IMG/VR virus record: IMGVR_UViG_3300032288_002726
Span: 1-40,528 of that record
Reading direction: 5' to 3' (one strand)
Length of the DNA: 40,528 nucleotides
From: a virus
Shown: one piece after another, positions 16,306 through 23,988 of the stretch
Position numbering within the stretch: position 1 is the first letter of the stretch
How the letters are laid out: every line of letters starts with the position of its first letter
The notes under the pieces: generated by a model
The model's input: only the letters and a program-made list of their open reading frames with translations
Told to the model about the DNA's origin: nothing
The model's database searches: none
Program-made: the position numbers and the translations under genes

Positions 16306-16797
16306 ATGTTGCCCAAAATGATCATCTCCCAAGAGTGCAAAGACATGCTGGACGACGCCGTTCATTCAGAACTCTATGCGTCAAATCTCTACAAGCACGT
16401 CGCCAACGAGCTGCAACGCCTTGGTTATTTCGGCGCAACCAAATTCTTTTTGAAAGAAAGCGCCGACGAGCTGGTGCATTACCAGCTGCACGTTGAATTC
16501 CAAAACGACGTGGGCACCGTGGCCAAGGTCCCGATGATCGAGGCCATGAACGACCCGATCAAGAGCTTGAGCGATGCGATCGAGACCGGGTACGAGACCG
16601 AGCTGGAGTTGTACAACGACTACAAGAAGTGGTACGGCCAGACCAGCGACGACCCCGTTGTTCAGCAATTCCTGTTGCAGTTTTTGGAATTTCAACGCAC
16701 CAGTGTCGGCGAGTACGGCGACTTGTTGTCTCGCATCCAGCTGATGGATGGCGACAAAGCGGGCATGCTTTTGATCGATCAAGAATTAGGCGGTTAA
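16306..16797 (+). CDS. Ferritin (non-haem, FtnA-like)
   Basis: A 163-residue protein, normal length for bacterial ferritin, with AAGGA upstream. It aligns end to end with E. coli FtnA as I recall that sequence: H-S-E22-L-Y-A-S-N-L-Y29, E51-S-A-D-E55-L-V-H58, Y-E-T-E99 and a C-terminal G-M-L-L-I-D-Q-E-L equivalent to FtnA G-L-Y-F-I-D-K-E-L. The A-site iron ligands E22, E55 and H58 are kept, as are E99 and Q130. The position equivalent to FtnA E130 appears to be Ser133, so one ferroxidase ligand may be altered. It lies between two giant virion genes with gaps of nine and four bases, so it is expressed late and may be packaged. A ferritin in a phage virion cassette is unusual. Confidence 0.85.
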   Translation: MLPKMIISQECKDMLDDAVHSELYASNLYKHVANELQRLGYFGATKFFLKESADELVHYQLHVEFQNDVGTVAKVPMIEAMNDPIKSLSDAIETGYETELELYNDYKKWYGQTSDDPVVQQFLLQFLEFQRTSVGEYGDLLSRIQLMDGDKAGMLLIDQELGG

Positions 16798-16801
16798 TCA
16801 C

Positions 16802-19800
16802 ATGGCCAACTGCACGTATCGGTTCACCGACGCGGACGGCAATGAGCGCGTTATCGAAGGCCAAGCCGCGTTCAAAGCGTACCTAGTTGACGGCGGCTTG
16901 CAGCACCTGCTGCCCGGCCCCAAGGTGGCGCTAAGCATGCGTGAGCGTTTGCCCAGCCTGACGCCTGAAGACATCCTCAATCCCGAAACAATCGCCGAGG
17001 CCAAGGCCGCGATTGCCAAATACAAGAAGGCCGAGCCGGTCGACCCGCTCACGCCAGAGGAACGCGCCATGGGCGGGGAAATGCTCGCGCCCATGTTCGA
17101 GGCTGCAAGGCGCAACAAAGCATCTTTTGATGCTGAGCTTGACCGGATCGCTGAGGAAGTCAACGGGTACGCCAAAAAGCCTGGCATCAAAAAGCCATAC
17201 CGCGCCGTCATCAAATTGGTCAAAGAGCAAGACTGGTTGGCCGACACAATGCGTGACCTGCTTCGCGGGACCATAGCTGTCAGCAGCATTGAAGAAGCCC
17301 AGCAAGTGATCAACAAGATCGGCCAGGTCTACAAATTCGATCGAATCAAGAACCGGCTTGCCGAAGACATCAATACGCCGGACGGGGAAGTCCTACCTGG
17401 CAAACCCCTGGAGACTGGGTACCAAGACATACTGACAAACGTGGTTTTGCCTGACGGCACTATCGCTGAGATTCAGATCAACACGCCAGAGATGCTGGCC
17501 GCCAAAAACTTGGGCCACGAGATTTATGCGTTTGAACGTGAGATGCCGCCAGGGGCTTTGAAGACCAAGATGGTCGACCTTCAGATGAAGATTTATTCTG
17601 AGGGGTATGGGTTCTTCTTGCGCAGGCTTGAGACCTCGTTGAACAAAGTCTCGAAGGCAGCTTCAGAAATCTCGCTTGCGTTTTCTCGCACATCGGAGGG
17701 GTTGCGCGGCGAGGGGCCTGGTGTCCAAGCCGTGGCCGAACGCCAGCCGGAAGAGACGGTCACAGGAATATCTGACCAGTCAAAGAACCGGGTTCCGGGT
17801 GGCAGGGATTTGAAGTCGAAGGCCATATCTCCAAGTATACCCGAAAGCATTGGTATCAACGTCAATCAGGACGGAGAAAACCGATATGCTGACAAAATTG
17901 TTGACGGGGAAAAGACACTTGAAACCAGGGCGTCGGATTCGCTCCGCCCCTATGTTGGAAAACGGGTCGCCATTGTGCGTACCGGGGACGGTCCGGCCAA
18001 AGCAATTGGCGCGGTGACGATTGGCGAGCCTATCAAAGTCACCACACAAAAACAGTTTGACCAATACCGCGACCAAAGCCTGGTGCCCAAAGACTCCAAG
18101 TTTGACATCGCTCCAGGGGGCGTCAAATATTTGTACCCCCTGGAAAACCCTGTGCGTTATGAGACTGAGCGAGACGTTGGCCTGGGTATCGTAGCCCGTA
18201 AAGTAATTGCACCTAGCTTCAGTCGACGAGAGCAGAAGAACGCCGAAGCCAGCCGCGTGGCCAACACCGATGCCGATCGGTTCAAGCGCACCGAACAGCT
18301 TCAGCAAGCCGTCACCGACTTGCAAGACGGCAAGATCACACGCACCGAATACAACCGCATGGTCGACGAGCTGCGCCCGGTCTACCCCTACGCCAAGGTG
18401 CCAGCCATCACGACGCCCAAAGACGCACGCTATGCCCTGGCAACAGGCAAGGGGCAAAGCCCAGAGAAGGCGGCCCAGTACGGTGTTCCGTCCATGAACT
18501 TGAAGCGTGGCGATTGGGCGCAACTGCGCTTGGACATTCCGTCCTATCAATTGCACGACACCTGGGTGGTGACTGTGCACACACCCAAGTCCACCAACCG
18601 GGAAGTGCAAGCGGCATACGACGCTGGCACCAGATTGGGCTATGAGTCCGTGGCTGCATTGACAGACGTGACCTTTGGCATGAACCAAAGGGCCGCAACC
18701 AAGATCGCCCAGGGCACGTCCAAGGGCACGATCGCCACCATGCTTGGCAAGTGGTCACCTATCAGCAAGGCCGACGCCAAAGCCCGCGCTGACGCGGCGC
18801 TGAACGATCCAGACTGGGTGCAGGTGGGCATGGACCCGTTCCGCCACAGTTACTTCTACAACCGCGACAGCATGCAGCCGGTCGTTGGGGCCGATGAGGT
18901 GATCCAGATCGGCCCCCTGGTCCTGGCCAAGAACCCCAGATACAGCGAGGACGTCGATATTACCGGTGCCCCTTTAGCCTTTAGCAAGCGCGAAGAGATC
19001 GTCCAGATTGCGGACGACGCTGCGCGCCAAGAGGTGTTCCTCCAGCAAAAGGCCGAGGACGCCGGGTACAAAACCATCGACGAATTCGTTGACAAAGATT
19101 ACGACAAGTTTATCGAAGCCGCTACACAGTGGCGCGAAGAGAACCCGGCCGAGATGATGTTCCAGAAACGTCAGACCGAGACACCAGAATTCAAACGCTG
19201 GTTTGGCGACAGCAAGGTGGTGGATGACCAAGGCAAACCGTTGGTGGTTTACCACGCCACAACCAAAGACTTTGACACTTTCGATACGACGCGCCGCGCG
19301 CTTGCTGGAGAGGGGTCATTCTTTAGCCCAACTCCTGCCAACAATTTTGCTCGCGGAGATGGCGGCAACATAATGCCTGTGTATTTGTCTTTGAAAAACC
19401 CCAAAATCCTGAATTACGGGCGCGACAGCGATGACATTCTTAAACAGCAGTTCATTCGAGAAGGCTATGACGGCGTGCTCTTAAAGAACGAAGGCAAGAT
19501 TTACACGGCCGTTGCTTTCTATCCCGAGCAAATCAAGTCAGCCATCGGCAACACCGGCGCGTTCGATGAAAACAACCCGGACATCCGCTTGGCTCAGCGC
19601 CAGCCTGTCGGCAAAGAGACCGAGGGCTGGATATTCAGCCGCGATGAGTTGGGTCGCTTCCGATTCGGCGCAGGTGCGAAAGCCTATCGATACGCAGCGG
19701 ACGTGGCCAACACCGTGCTTGATGCCATCAACTTGAAGCCCGTCAGCCCTGAGCTGTCGCGCGCTTTGCGCAAGATGAAGATGGAAATCGAGAAGGCCCA

Positions 19801-22015
19801 GAACCTCACGGTTGACGTGGCCAAGAATCTCAAAGACCTGCCTGAACAAGAGCGCCAGATGATCAGCGATGTGATCGAGGGCGAACTCAAGCGCGGGTCC
19901 AAACCGCCCAAGCATGTGCTTGACCTGGCAGCATCGATGCAGTCGATCATGTCCGAACAGACGGCAGAGCTAGTGCGCCTGGGCATGCTCTCACCCGAGG
20001 CCGCTGGCCGCTGGGACGGCAAGTACCTGCCGCGCTTCTACGAACAAAAGCTCGGAGACGAAACCAAAGCCTGGATGAAAGCGGTCAAGAATTTGCTTGG
20101 CCGCAAGAAGACCATGCAAGGCATTGGCGGCAGCAGTCTCAAAGCTCGCGGCATGTTTGAGACCGTGCCGGTCGATGACCTGGCTGATTGGGAAAGCGAA
20201 GGCTGGGAAGTGCGCGACCCGGACTTCGACCCGGCAGTCAACGACACCATCACAGTGTGGCGTGACTACACCCGCAAAGAACGCGACGACATGGGCGAGA
20301 TTCGCGACTCCATGTTTCGCTTCGTCATGGGCTACAACAAGAGCCAGCGCGACATCGCACTGGGCCGTTTGTACGAAAGCCTGGCCACCAACTACGCCAG
20401 CCGCACAGAGCAGCCTGGCTATGTCAAGGTGCCTGACACCAAGATCGAAGACACCATGGTCCCCCGCTACGGCAAGATCGCCGGTAAGTGGGTGCCCAAA
20501 GAAGTGCTCGACCAGCTCAGCGCGTTTGACTCGTCCATGCAAAACGACTTGACCAAGATTTACCTCAAGGGCTTGTCGATGTGGAAAGAGGGCAAGACCG
20601 TTCTCAACCCAGTGGCCCACGCGAACAACGTGCTGTCGAACTTGACGATGGCCCACTTTGCTGGCGTGTCTTATTGGGACGCGCACAAGTACATCGGCTC
20701 CATCAAAGACCTGGTCAAGGGTGACGCGATGGTCGACGAAGCCAAAGATGCTGGCCTGTTTGGTGGTACGTTCAACCGTTCCGAGCTGATCAAGGCAATG
20801 CCTGAAGAGCTGCGAGCCATGGCCCAGATGACCGAGTCACCGATTGGCAAAAACGTGGACCGGGTGTGGAATGCTTTGTCTCTGTTCTTGCGCAAGCCCA
20901 TGGGCGTGGCATACGATGCAGAAGATCAATTCTTCCGATACCTGATCTACCGCGACGCTCGCGGCCGTGGCCTGGGTGTGGACGATTCGGTCGACTATGC
21001 ACAGAAGTACATCTTCACATACGACGATCTGCCAAAGACCGCGCGCATCATCCGCGACATGCCGGTGGGTTTGCCGTTCTTTAGCTACACGTTCAAAGCC
21101 ATCCCCGCCCTGGCCAACACAGCACTGGAGCACCCGTTCCGATACGCTGCTCCAGCGGTTGCCTTGTACACGGCCAACGCAATCATGTACTCGATCGCTG
21201 CCAGCCTGGGCGGTGGCGATGATGAGGACTGGTGGACCATCGTTCGCCGGTACGTGACCGATGACGAATTCCGTGCCCGTGTCAAAGACATGGAAAAGCA
21301 AGAGCGCAAATCCTTGCCCGAATGGATGAAGGGCGCAAGCCTGTCTCTGGGTACCCAGAAGGCGATCCGCTTGGGGACAGACGACCTGACCAACCTGCCG
21401 GTGTTCTTGGACGTGAGCCGCGTCTTCCCAGGCGGCGATCTGTTCGACGCACACAACAACGCTGGCGGCATCCCGCTGCTGGCTCCGCTCACGCCCAACA
21501 ACCCGGTGCTCACAACGGCCGCAGCAATGCTGTTCAACAAGGACACGTTCCGCAACAAGGACATCGTCCTCAAGAGCGACACCGATGCAGAGGCTGCAAA
21601 GAAACGTGCGGCTTGGATGTGGAAGCAGGCCAGCCCTGCGATCGCCGTGGGCAACACCCACTTCGAGCGTGCCATGAACGTGATCGCCAACAGCACCGGC
21701 CAGTCTGTCAATGTGGGCCTGGCAGAGTACACCGGCATTGGTGCAGATGGCTTGCCCATTCAACCCAAGTACGCAGCGATGCAGACCGTGGGTATCAAGG
21801 CTCGCCCGATCGACTTGGATACAGCAGAGAAGATTCAGGCGTCACAGACCAAGGCCATGATCCGAGAGCTTGAGCTTGAGATCAGAAAACTCACACGCTT
21901 GGAGTCCAAAGGCGCGATCACCAGCGAGGCGTCCGAACGCGAGAAAGAAAAGCTGCGCGAGAAGCGCACCAATTTGCGTCAAGGTCTCACGGTCGAAGGC
22001 GAAGAGAAGGACTAA
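16802..22015 (+). CDS. Giant polyvalent virion protein with RelA/SpoT-like, ASCH-like and ART-like domains
   Basis: A 1737-residue protein. Residues ~110-260 resemble a RelA/SpoT nucleotidyltransferase: D152-L-L-R-G-T-I, G-Y-Q-D and E223-I-Q-I-N-T, then M-L-A-A-K-x-L-G-H. Residues ~355-460 look like an ASCH/PUA fold (K-T-L-E-T-R, G-K-R-V-A-I-V, G-A-V-T-I-G-E-P). Residues ~542-715 match a large polyvalent-protein-associated domain (W-V-Q-V-G-M-D-P-x-R-H and I-Q-I-G-P-L-V-L-A-K-N-P). Residues ~793-930 match the ADP-ribosyltransferase of polyvalent proteins (V-V-Y-H-A-T, S-F-F-S, G-Y-D-G-V, F-Y-P-E-Q-I-K-S-A-I-G-N). The C-terminal ~770 residues are helical with a hydrophobic tract near 1449-1475 and resemble the LPD38 class. 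The probable role is an ejected internal virion protein carrying effectors. Its stop overlaps the convergent gene. Confidence 0.85.
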   Translation: MANCTYRFTDADGNERVIEGQAAFKAYLVDGGLQHLLPGPKVALSMRERLPSLTPEDILNPETIAEAKAAIAKYKKAEPVDPLTPEERAMGGEMLAPMFEAARRNKASFDAELDRIAEEVNGYAKKPGIKKPYRAVIKLVKEQDWLADTMRDLLRGTIAVSSIEEAQQVINKIGQVYKFDRIKNRLAEDINTPDGEVLPGKPLETGYQDILTNVVLPDGTIAEIQINTPEMLAAKNLGHEIYAFEREMPPGALKTKMVDLQMKIYSEGYGFFLRRLETSLNKVSKAASEISLAFSRTSEGLRGEGPGVQAVAERQPEETVTGISDQSKNRVPGGRDLKSKAISPSIPESIGINVNQDGENRYADKIVDGEKTLETRASDSLRPYVGKRVAIVRTGDGPAKAIGAVTIGEPIKVTTQKQFDQYRDQSLVPKDSKFDIAPGGVKYLYPLENPVRYETERDVGLGIVARKVIAPSFSRREQKNAEASRVANTDADRFKRTEQLQQAVTDLQDGKITRTEYNRMVDELRPVYPYAKVPAITTPKDARYALATGKGQSPEKAAQYGVPSMNLKRGDWAQLRLDIPSYQLHDTWVVTVHTPKSTNREVQAAYDAGTRLGYESVAALTDVTFGMNQRAATKIAQGTSKGTIATMLGKWSPISKADAKARADAALNDPDWVQVGMDPFRHSYFYNRDSMQPVVGADEVIQIGPLVLAKNPRYSEDVDITGAPLAFSKREEIVQIADDAARQEVFLQQKAEDAGYKTIDEFVDKDYDKFIEAATQWREENPAEMMFQKRQTETPEFKRWFGDSKVVDDQGKPLVVYHATTKDFDTFDTTRRALAGEGSFFSPTPANNFARGDGGNIMPVYLSLKNPKILNYGRDSDDILKQQFIREGYDGVLLKNEGKIYTAVAFYPEQIKSAIGNTGAFDENNPDIRLAQRQPVGKETEGWIFSRDELGRFRFGAGAKAYRYAADVANTVLDAINLKPVSPELSRALRKMKMEIEKAQNLTVDVAKNLKDLPEQERQMISDVIEGELKRGSKPPKHVLDLAASMQSIMSEQTAELVRLGMLSPEAAGRWDGKYLPRFYEQKLGDETKAWMKAVKNLLGRKKTMQGIGGSSLKARGMFETVPVDDLADWESEGWEVRDPDFDPAVNDTITVWRDYTRKERDDMGEIRDSMFRFVMGYNKSQRDIALGRLYESLATNYASRTEQPGYVKVPDTKIEDTMVPRYGKIAGKWVPKEVLDQLSAFDSSMQNDLTKIYLKGLSMWKEGKTVLNPVAHANNVLSNLTMAHFAGVSYWDAHKYIGSIKDLVKGDAMVDEAKDAGLFGGTFNRSELIKAMPEELRAMAQMTESPIGKNVDRVWNALSLFLRKPMGVAYDAEDQFFRYLIYRDARGRGLGVDDSVDYAQKYIFTYDDLPKTARIIRDMPVGLPFFSYTFKAIPALANTALEHPFRYAAPAVALYTANAIMYSIAASLGGGDDEDWWTIVRRYVTDDEFRARVKDMEKQERKSLPEWMKGASLSLGTQKAIRLGTDDLTNLPVFLDVSRVFPGGDLFDAHNNAGGIPLLAPLTPNNPVLTTAAAMLFNKDTFRNKDIVLKSDTDAEAAKKRAAWMWKQASPAIAVGNTHFERAMNVIANSTGQSVNVGLAEYTGIGADGLPIQPKYAAMQTVGIKARPIDLDTAEKIQASQTKAMIRELELEIRKLTRLESKGAITSEASEREKEKLREKRTNLRQGLTVEGEEKD

Positions 22016-22212
22016 ATCTTGGTGTTGCGAAACGCGGCCGCGAGGTCCATCATGGCCCCGCGAAAATCGTCATCGGTTTCAACTTCACGGCCGCGCCAAA
22101 ATAAACGGCCGTCGGGTCCGATGCGAATCACTTCGACGGCAGGCTCTTTCTTAATCGCATAGCTCTTGGCCTCAATCTCTTTCCAGGCTTCTTCTTCAGG
22201 ATCGTCGATCAT
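22012..22212 (-). CDS. Small acidic early protein, last gene of leftward operon
   Basis: A 66-residue protein. Start ATG 22212 was chosen because AAGGAG (complement of 22219-22224) precedes it; an upstream ATGA-overlapping ATG at about 22251 is a possible alternative adding 13 residues. It contains I-R-I-G-P-D-G-R-L-F-W-R-G-R-E-V-E, a small beta hairpin seen in many phage hypotheticals. Its TAG stop overlaps the TAA of the giant late gene on the other strand. Function unknown. Confidence 0.7.
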   Translation of the reverse strand: MIDDPEEEAWKEIEAKSYAIKKEPAVEVIRIGPDGRLFWRGREVETDDDFRGAMMDLAAAFRNTKI

Positions 22213-22247
22213 CTCGTTCTCCTTAATCTGTTGTTTACGCCAGCCGC

Positions 22248-22880
22248 TCATTCGTATGTAAAGCTGGACGTGTCGCCCAGCCGCCACTTCGCGTGCTGCT
22301 CGACTCGGTACTTTTGCGTGGCCACTTTGAAGTCGGGAAACTTCATTTCGGCCGGGTTGAACGCTGGGTCGTAAAACCGACAACGGTTGTTTGGCTGCAA
22401 TGCGAACTGGCCATTGTCGAGCTTCAATAGGTTGTAGCTCTTGTGCTCGTCAACCGTCTCGCTGAAACCAAAGTCAGGTATGCGCGGGTCAGGGCTGCAA
22501 GTATCAAGCGTAAACATGTACTCGCCGCCGTAGGTCTTTTTGTCCTTGGCAAAGAACTCAGCGCGCAGGCCCTTGAGCAAGGGCTTGTCAACCACGGTGA
22601 CGTGGTAGCTCAACGCGTCCCAAATTTGCAGCACGTCCAGTGGCAGGTCTTCGTCCACCGATGTTTTGGGTGGGTGAATAAACGCACTGATCGGCAGCTT
22701 GTCATAGAGCGCGCCGTACTGGGGCAGGTATGTCTCAAAGCGAAAGGCTTCGCCCTTGATTGACTTGACGCTGCACCAGATGCCTTCGACCAGCGGCGCG
22801 TCGGCAGGGCACTGGAAGTCGTAGAGGTACTCGGGGCGCACGAGCACTTTGACTGGGGGTAATGGGCAAACAAAATTCAT
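22248..22880 (-). CDS. Conserved phage protein, unknown function
   Basis: A 210-residue soluble protein. Start ATG 22880 overlaps the upstream stop as ATGA and has AAGGAAA before it. The sequence is rich in aromatic residues and beta-prone (W-C-S-V-K-S-I-K-G-E-A-F-R-F-E-T-Y, G-G-E-Y-M-F-T-L-D), without a recognisable catalytic motif or membrane segment. It belongs to the early operon downstream of the polymerase. I do not recognise the family. Confidence 0.72.
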   Translation of the reverse strand: MNFVCPLPPVKVLVRPEYLYDFQCPADAPLVEGIWCSVKSIKGEAFRFETYLPQYGALYDKLPISAFIHPPKTSVDEDLPLDVLQIWDALSYHVTVVDKPLLKGLRAEFFAKDKKTYGGEYMFTLDTCSPDPRIPDFGFSETVDEHKSYNLLKLDNGQFALQPNNRCRFYDPAFNPAEMKFPDFKVATQKYRVEQHAKWRLGDTSSFTYE

Positions 22881-23044
22881 TTCTTTTTCCTTGTTCGTGA
22901 GCCTCCGAGCTTGCACTCTTCGACTCGTTCAACTGTATTAAACCGATGCATGTTGGCGCATTCATATCGCCGTCTCGTTGTGTTGTCTTCGCGCTTGCGA
23001 GATTCTTTTACGATGGTCCACGTTCCGCATTCTGGACATTTCAT
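22877..23044 (-). CDS. Small NrdR/Ogr-like zinc-ribbon protein
   Basis: A 55-residue basic protein. The first cysteine pair is C3-P-E-C in MKCPECGTWTIVKESRKRED. The segment R-R-R-Y-E-C-A-N-M-H-R-F-N-T-V-E follows, which mirrors the N-terminal zinc ribbon of NrdR (S-R-x-x-x-x-x-x-x-R-R-R-x-E-C-x-x-C-x-x-R-F-T-T-x-E) with a His in place of the last Cys. Highly basic ends suggest nucleic-acid binding. Start and stop both overlap neighbours by four bases. It could regulate transcription; there is no ATP cone, so it is not a full NrdR. Confidence 0.75.
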   Translation of the reverse strand: MKCPECGTWTIVKESRKREDNTTRRRYECANMHRFNTVERVEECKLGGSRTRKKK

Positions 23045-23262
23045 TTTGCACAACTTGCCATGGCCAACAGAGTCAGCCCAATTGTGATGATTACCAAGAT
23101 AAACACGACACGGGAATCTTCTGGGCGATCTGATTGGCACGCACAGAGCTGGCCACTGGCGTCATAGCCCGTGCCAAAACACCGGGTGCACCGTGTCTTC
23201 TCTTTGCGCAAAGGACAGTCACGCCCTTGTTTGCAGTTGCCAAACTCGTCGCAGCAATTCAT
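23041..23262 (-). CDS. Small cysteine-rich protein with C-terminal membrane helix
   Basis: A 73-residue protein with GGAGG before ATG 23262. The N-terminal half has paired cysteines (NCCDEFGNC, DCPLR) and a DnaJ-type knuckle C-T-R-C-F-G-T-G-Y-D-A-S-G-Q-L-C-A-C. Residues about 50-70 (VVFILVIITIGLTLLAMASC) form one membrane helix, so the zinc or disulfide domain is tethered to the inner membrane. The function is unknown; it may modulate a host membrane protein early in infection. Confidence 0.72.
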   Translation of the reverse strand: MNCCDEFGNCKQGRDCPLRKEKTRCTRCFGTGYDASGQLCACQSDRPEDSRVVFILVIITIGLTLLAMASCAK

Positions 23263-23432
23263 GTCTCTTCCTCCAGTGGGATGTCGCGCCATTCGCCAAC
23301 AGTTTCAATATCTTCAATTACCCACCATTGCTGGAGGATGCGAACCACAGGGCCGTAGCTAACAGTCCCATCTGGGCTTGTGCATATATTGAATGGTCGC
23401 TCTACAAAGCGCAGTTTTGGTGTTGGTGTCAT
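23259..23432 (-). CDS. Small conserved early protein
   Basis: A 57-residue protein starting MTPTPKLRFVERP, with GAGGGAAG upstream and ATGA overlaps on both sides. It contains W-W-V-I-E-D-I-E-T-V-G-E-W-R-D-I-P, a beta-rich aromatic core typical of small phage proteins. No function is recognisable. Confidence 0.7.
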   Translation of the reverse strand: MTPTPKLRFVERPFNICTSPDGTVSYGPVVRILQQWWVIEDIETVGEWRDIPLEEET

Positions 23433-23692
23433 GCTTCCCTCGCTTTCAGCATTGCGTCTGCAACTTGATAGGCCCATTCAGCGATTACTTCTCCAACGGG
23501 TTGCGATACATCGTGCATCATTCCTTGCATAGCCTTTGCCGCAAAGTCATCCTTAATGGATTGGCGAATCATCTCGTCCAACCAATCAACGCCGCTGTCG
23601 GGAACTTTCAACTTGATAGCCGCATATTGGCGCAGGGTCATGCCAGTCTGGTCCGTGCGATGCGGGTTGGGAAACGCTTGAGAGTTGTTCAT
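23429..23692 (-). CDS. Conserved phage helical protein
   Basis: An 87-residue protein. G-M-T-L-R-Q-Y-A-A-I-K-L and W-L-D-E-M-I-R-Q-S recur in many phage early hypotheticals of this size. It is wholly helical, with no membrane segment or cysteine cluster. ATGA overlaps link it to both neighbours. Function unknown. Confidence 0.75.
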   Translation of the reverse strand: MNNSQAFPNPHRTDQTGMTLRQYAAIKLKVPDSGVDWLDEMIRQSIKDDFAAKAMQGMMHDVSQPVGEVIAEWAYQVADAMLKAREA

Positions 23693-23988
23693 TCTGATTT
23701 CTCCAGGCTCAACAGAAACAAAACACAGCAGCCGAGGTGGGCCAGGTGGGGCAGGCCGCTTTCCTGGTCATTCGCTTCGCCCTGGCTGTACGCAACCAGG
23801 TGGCGGAATGCTGCCTTCACATAACGGTCAGCAGCAACATGCTTCCAGTTGTCTCGCGCGTACTTGGCCGCGCCGAACTCCAACACCTTCACGATCTCTT
23901 CGACCGCGTCCCAAGGCAGCAGTGTGAAGTCGCGCTTGTCGCCGTCGAACTTCACGCCCACCCAACTTTTATCTATCGCGTCATCCAT
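23689..23988 (-). CDS. dATP/dGTP diphosphohydrolase-like (DUF5664) protein
   Basis: A 99-residue protein. Start ATG 23988 was preferred over a TTG one codon upstream; it forms TGATG with the polymerase stop. K-F-D-G-D-K-R-D-F-T-L-L-P-W-D-A-V-E-E-I-V-x-V-L-E-F-G-A-x-K-Y, then W-K-H-V, R-Y-V-K-A-A-x-R-H-L and E-S-G-L-P-H-L-A-H-L, are the blocks of the dATP/dGTP diphosphohydrolase N-terminal family found beside phage polymerases. The family is linked to nucleotide-pool sanitation and, in some phages, to 2-aminoadenine genomes. No PurZ homologue is seen here, so Z-DNA is not supported. The likely role is nucleotide-pool adjustment during replication. Confidence 0.82.
   Translation of the reverse strand: MDDAIDKSWVGVKFDGDKRDFTLLPWDAVEEIVKVLEFGAAKYARDNWKHVAADRYVKAAFRHLVAYSQGEANDQESGLPHLAHLGCCVLFLLSLEKSE

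Noticed and set aside
18207-22154. Plus-strand frames inside the 1737-residue gene and across its stop
   Set aside because: They are Arg/Pro/Ser-rich out-of-frame readings without start signals or domains.
23689-23988. Evidence for a 2-aminoadenine (Z) genome
   Set aside because: A dATP/dGTP diphosphohydrolase-like gene lies beside a family A polymerase, but no PurZ-like gene is visible in the window and the family also occurs in ordinary phages.
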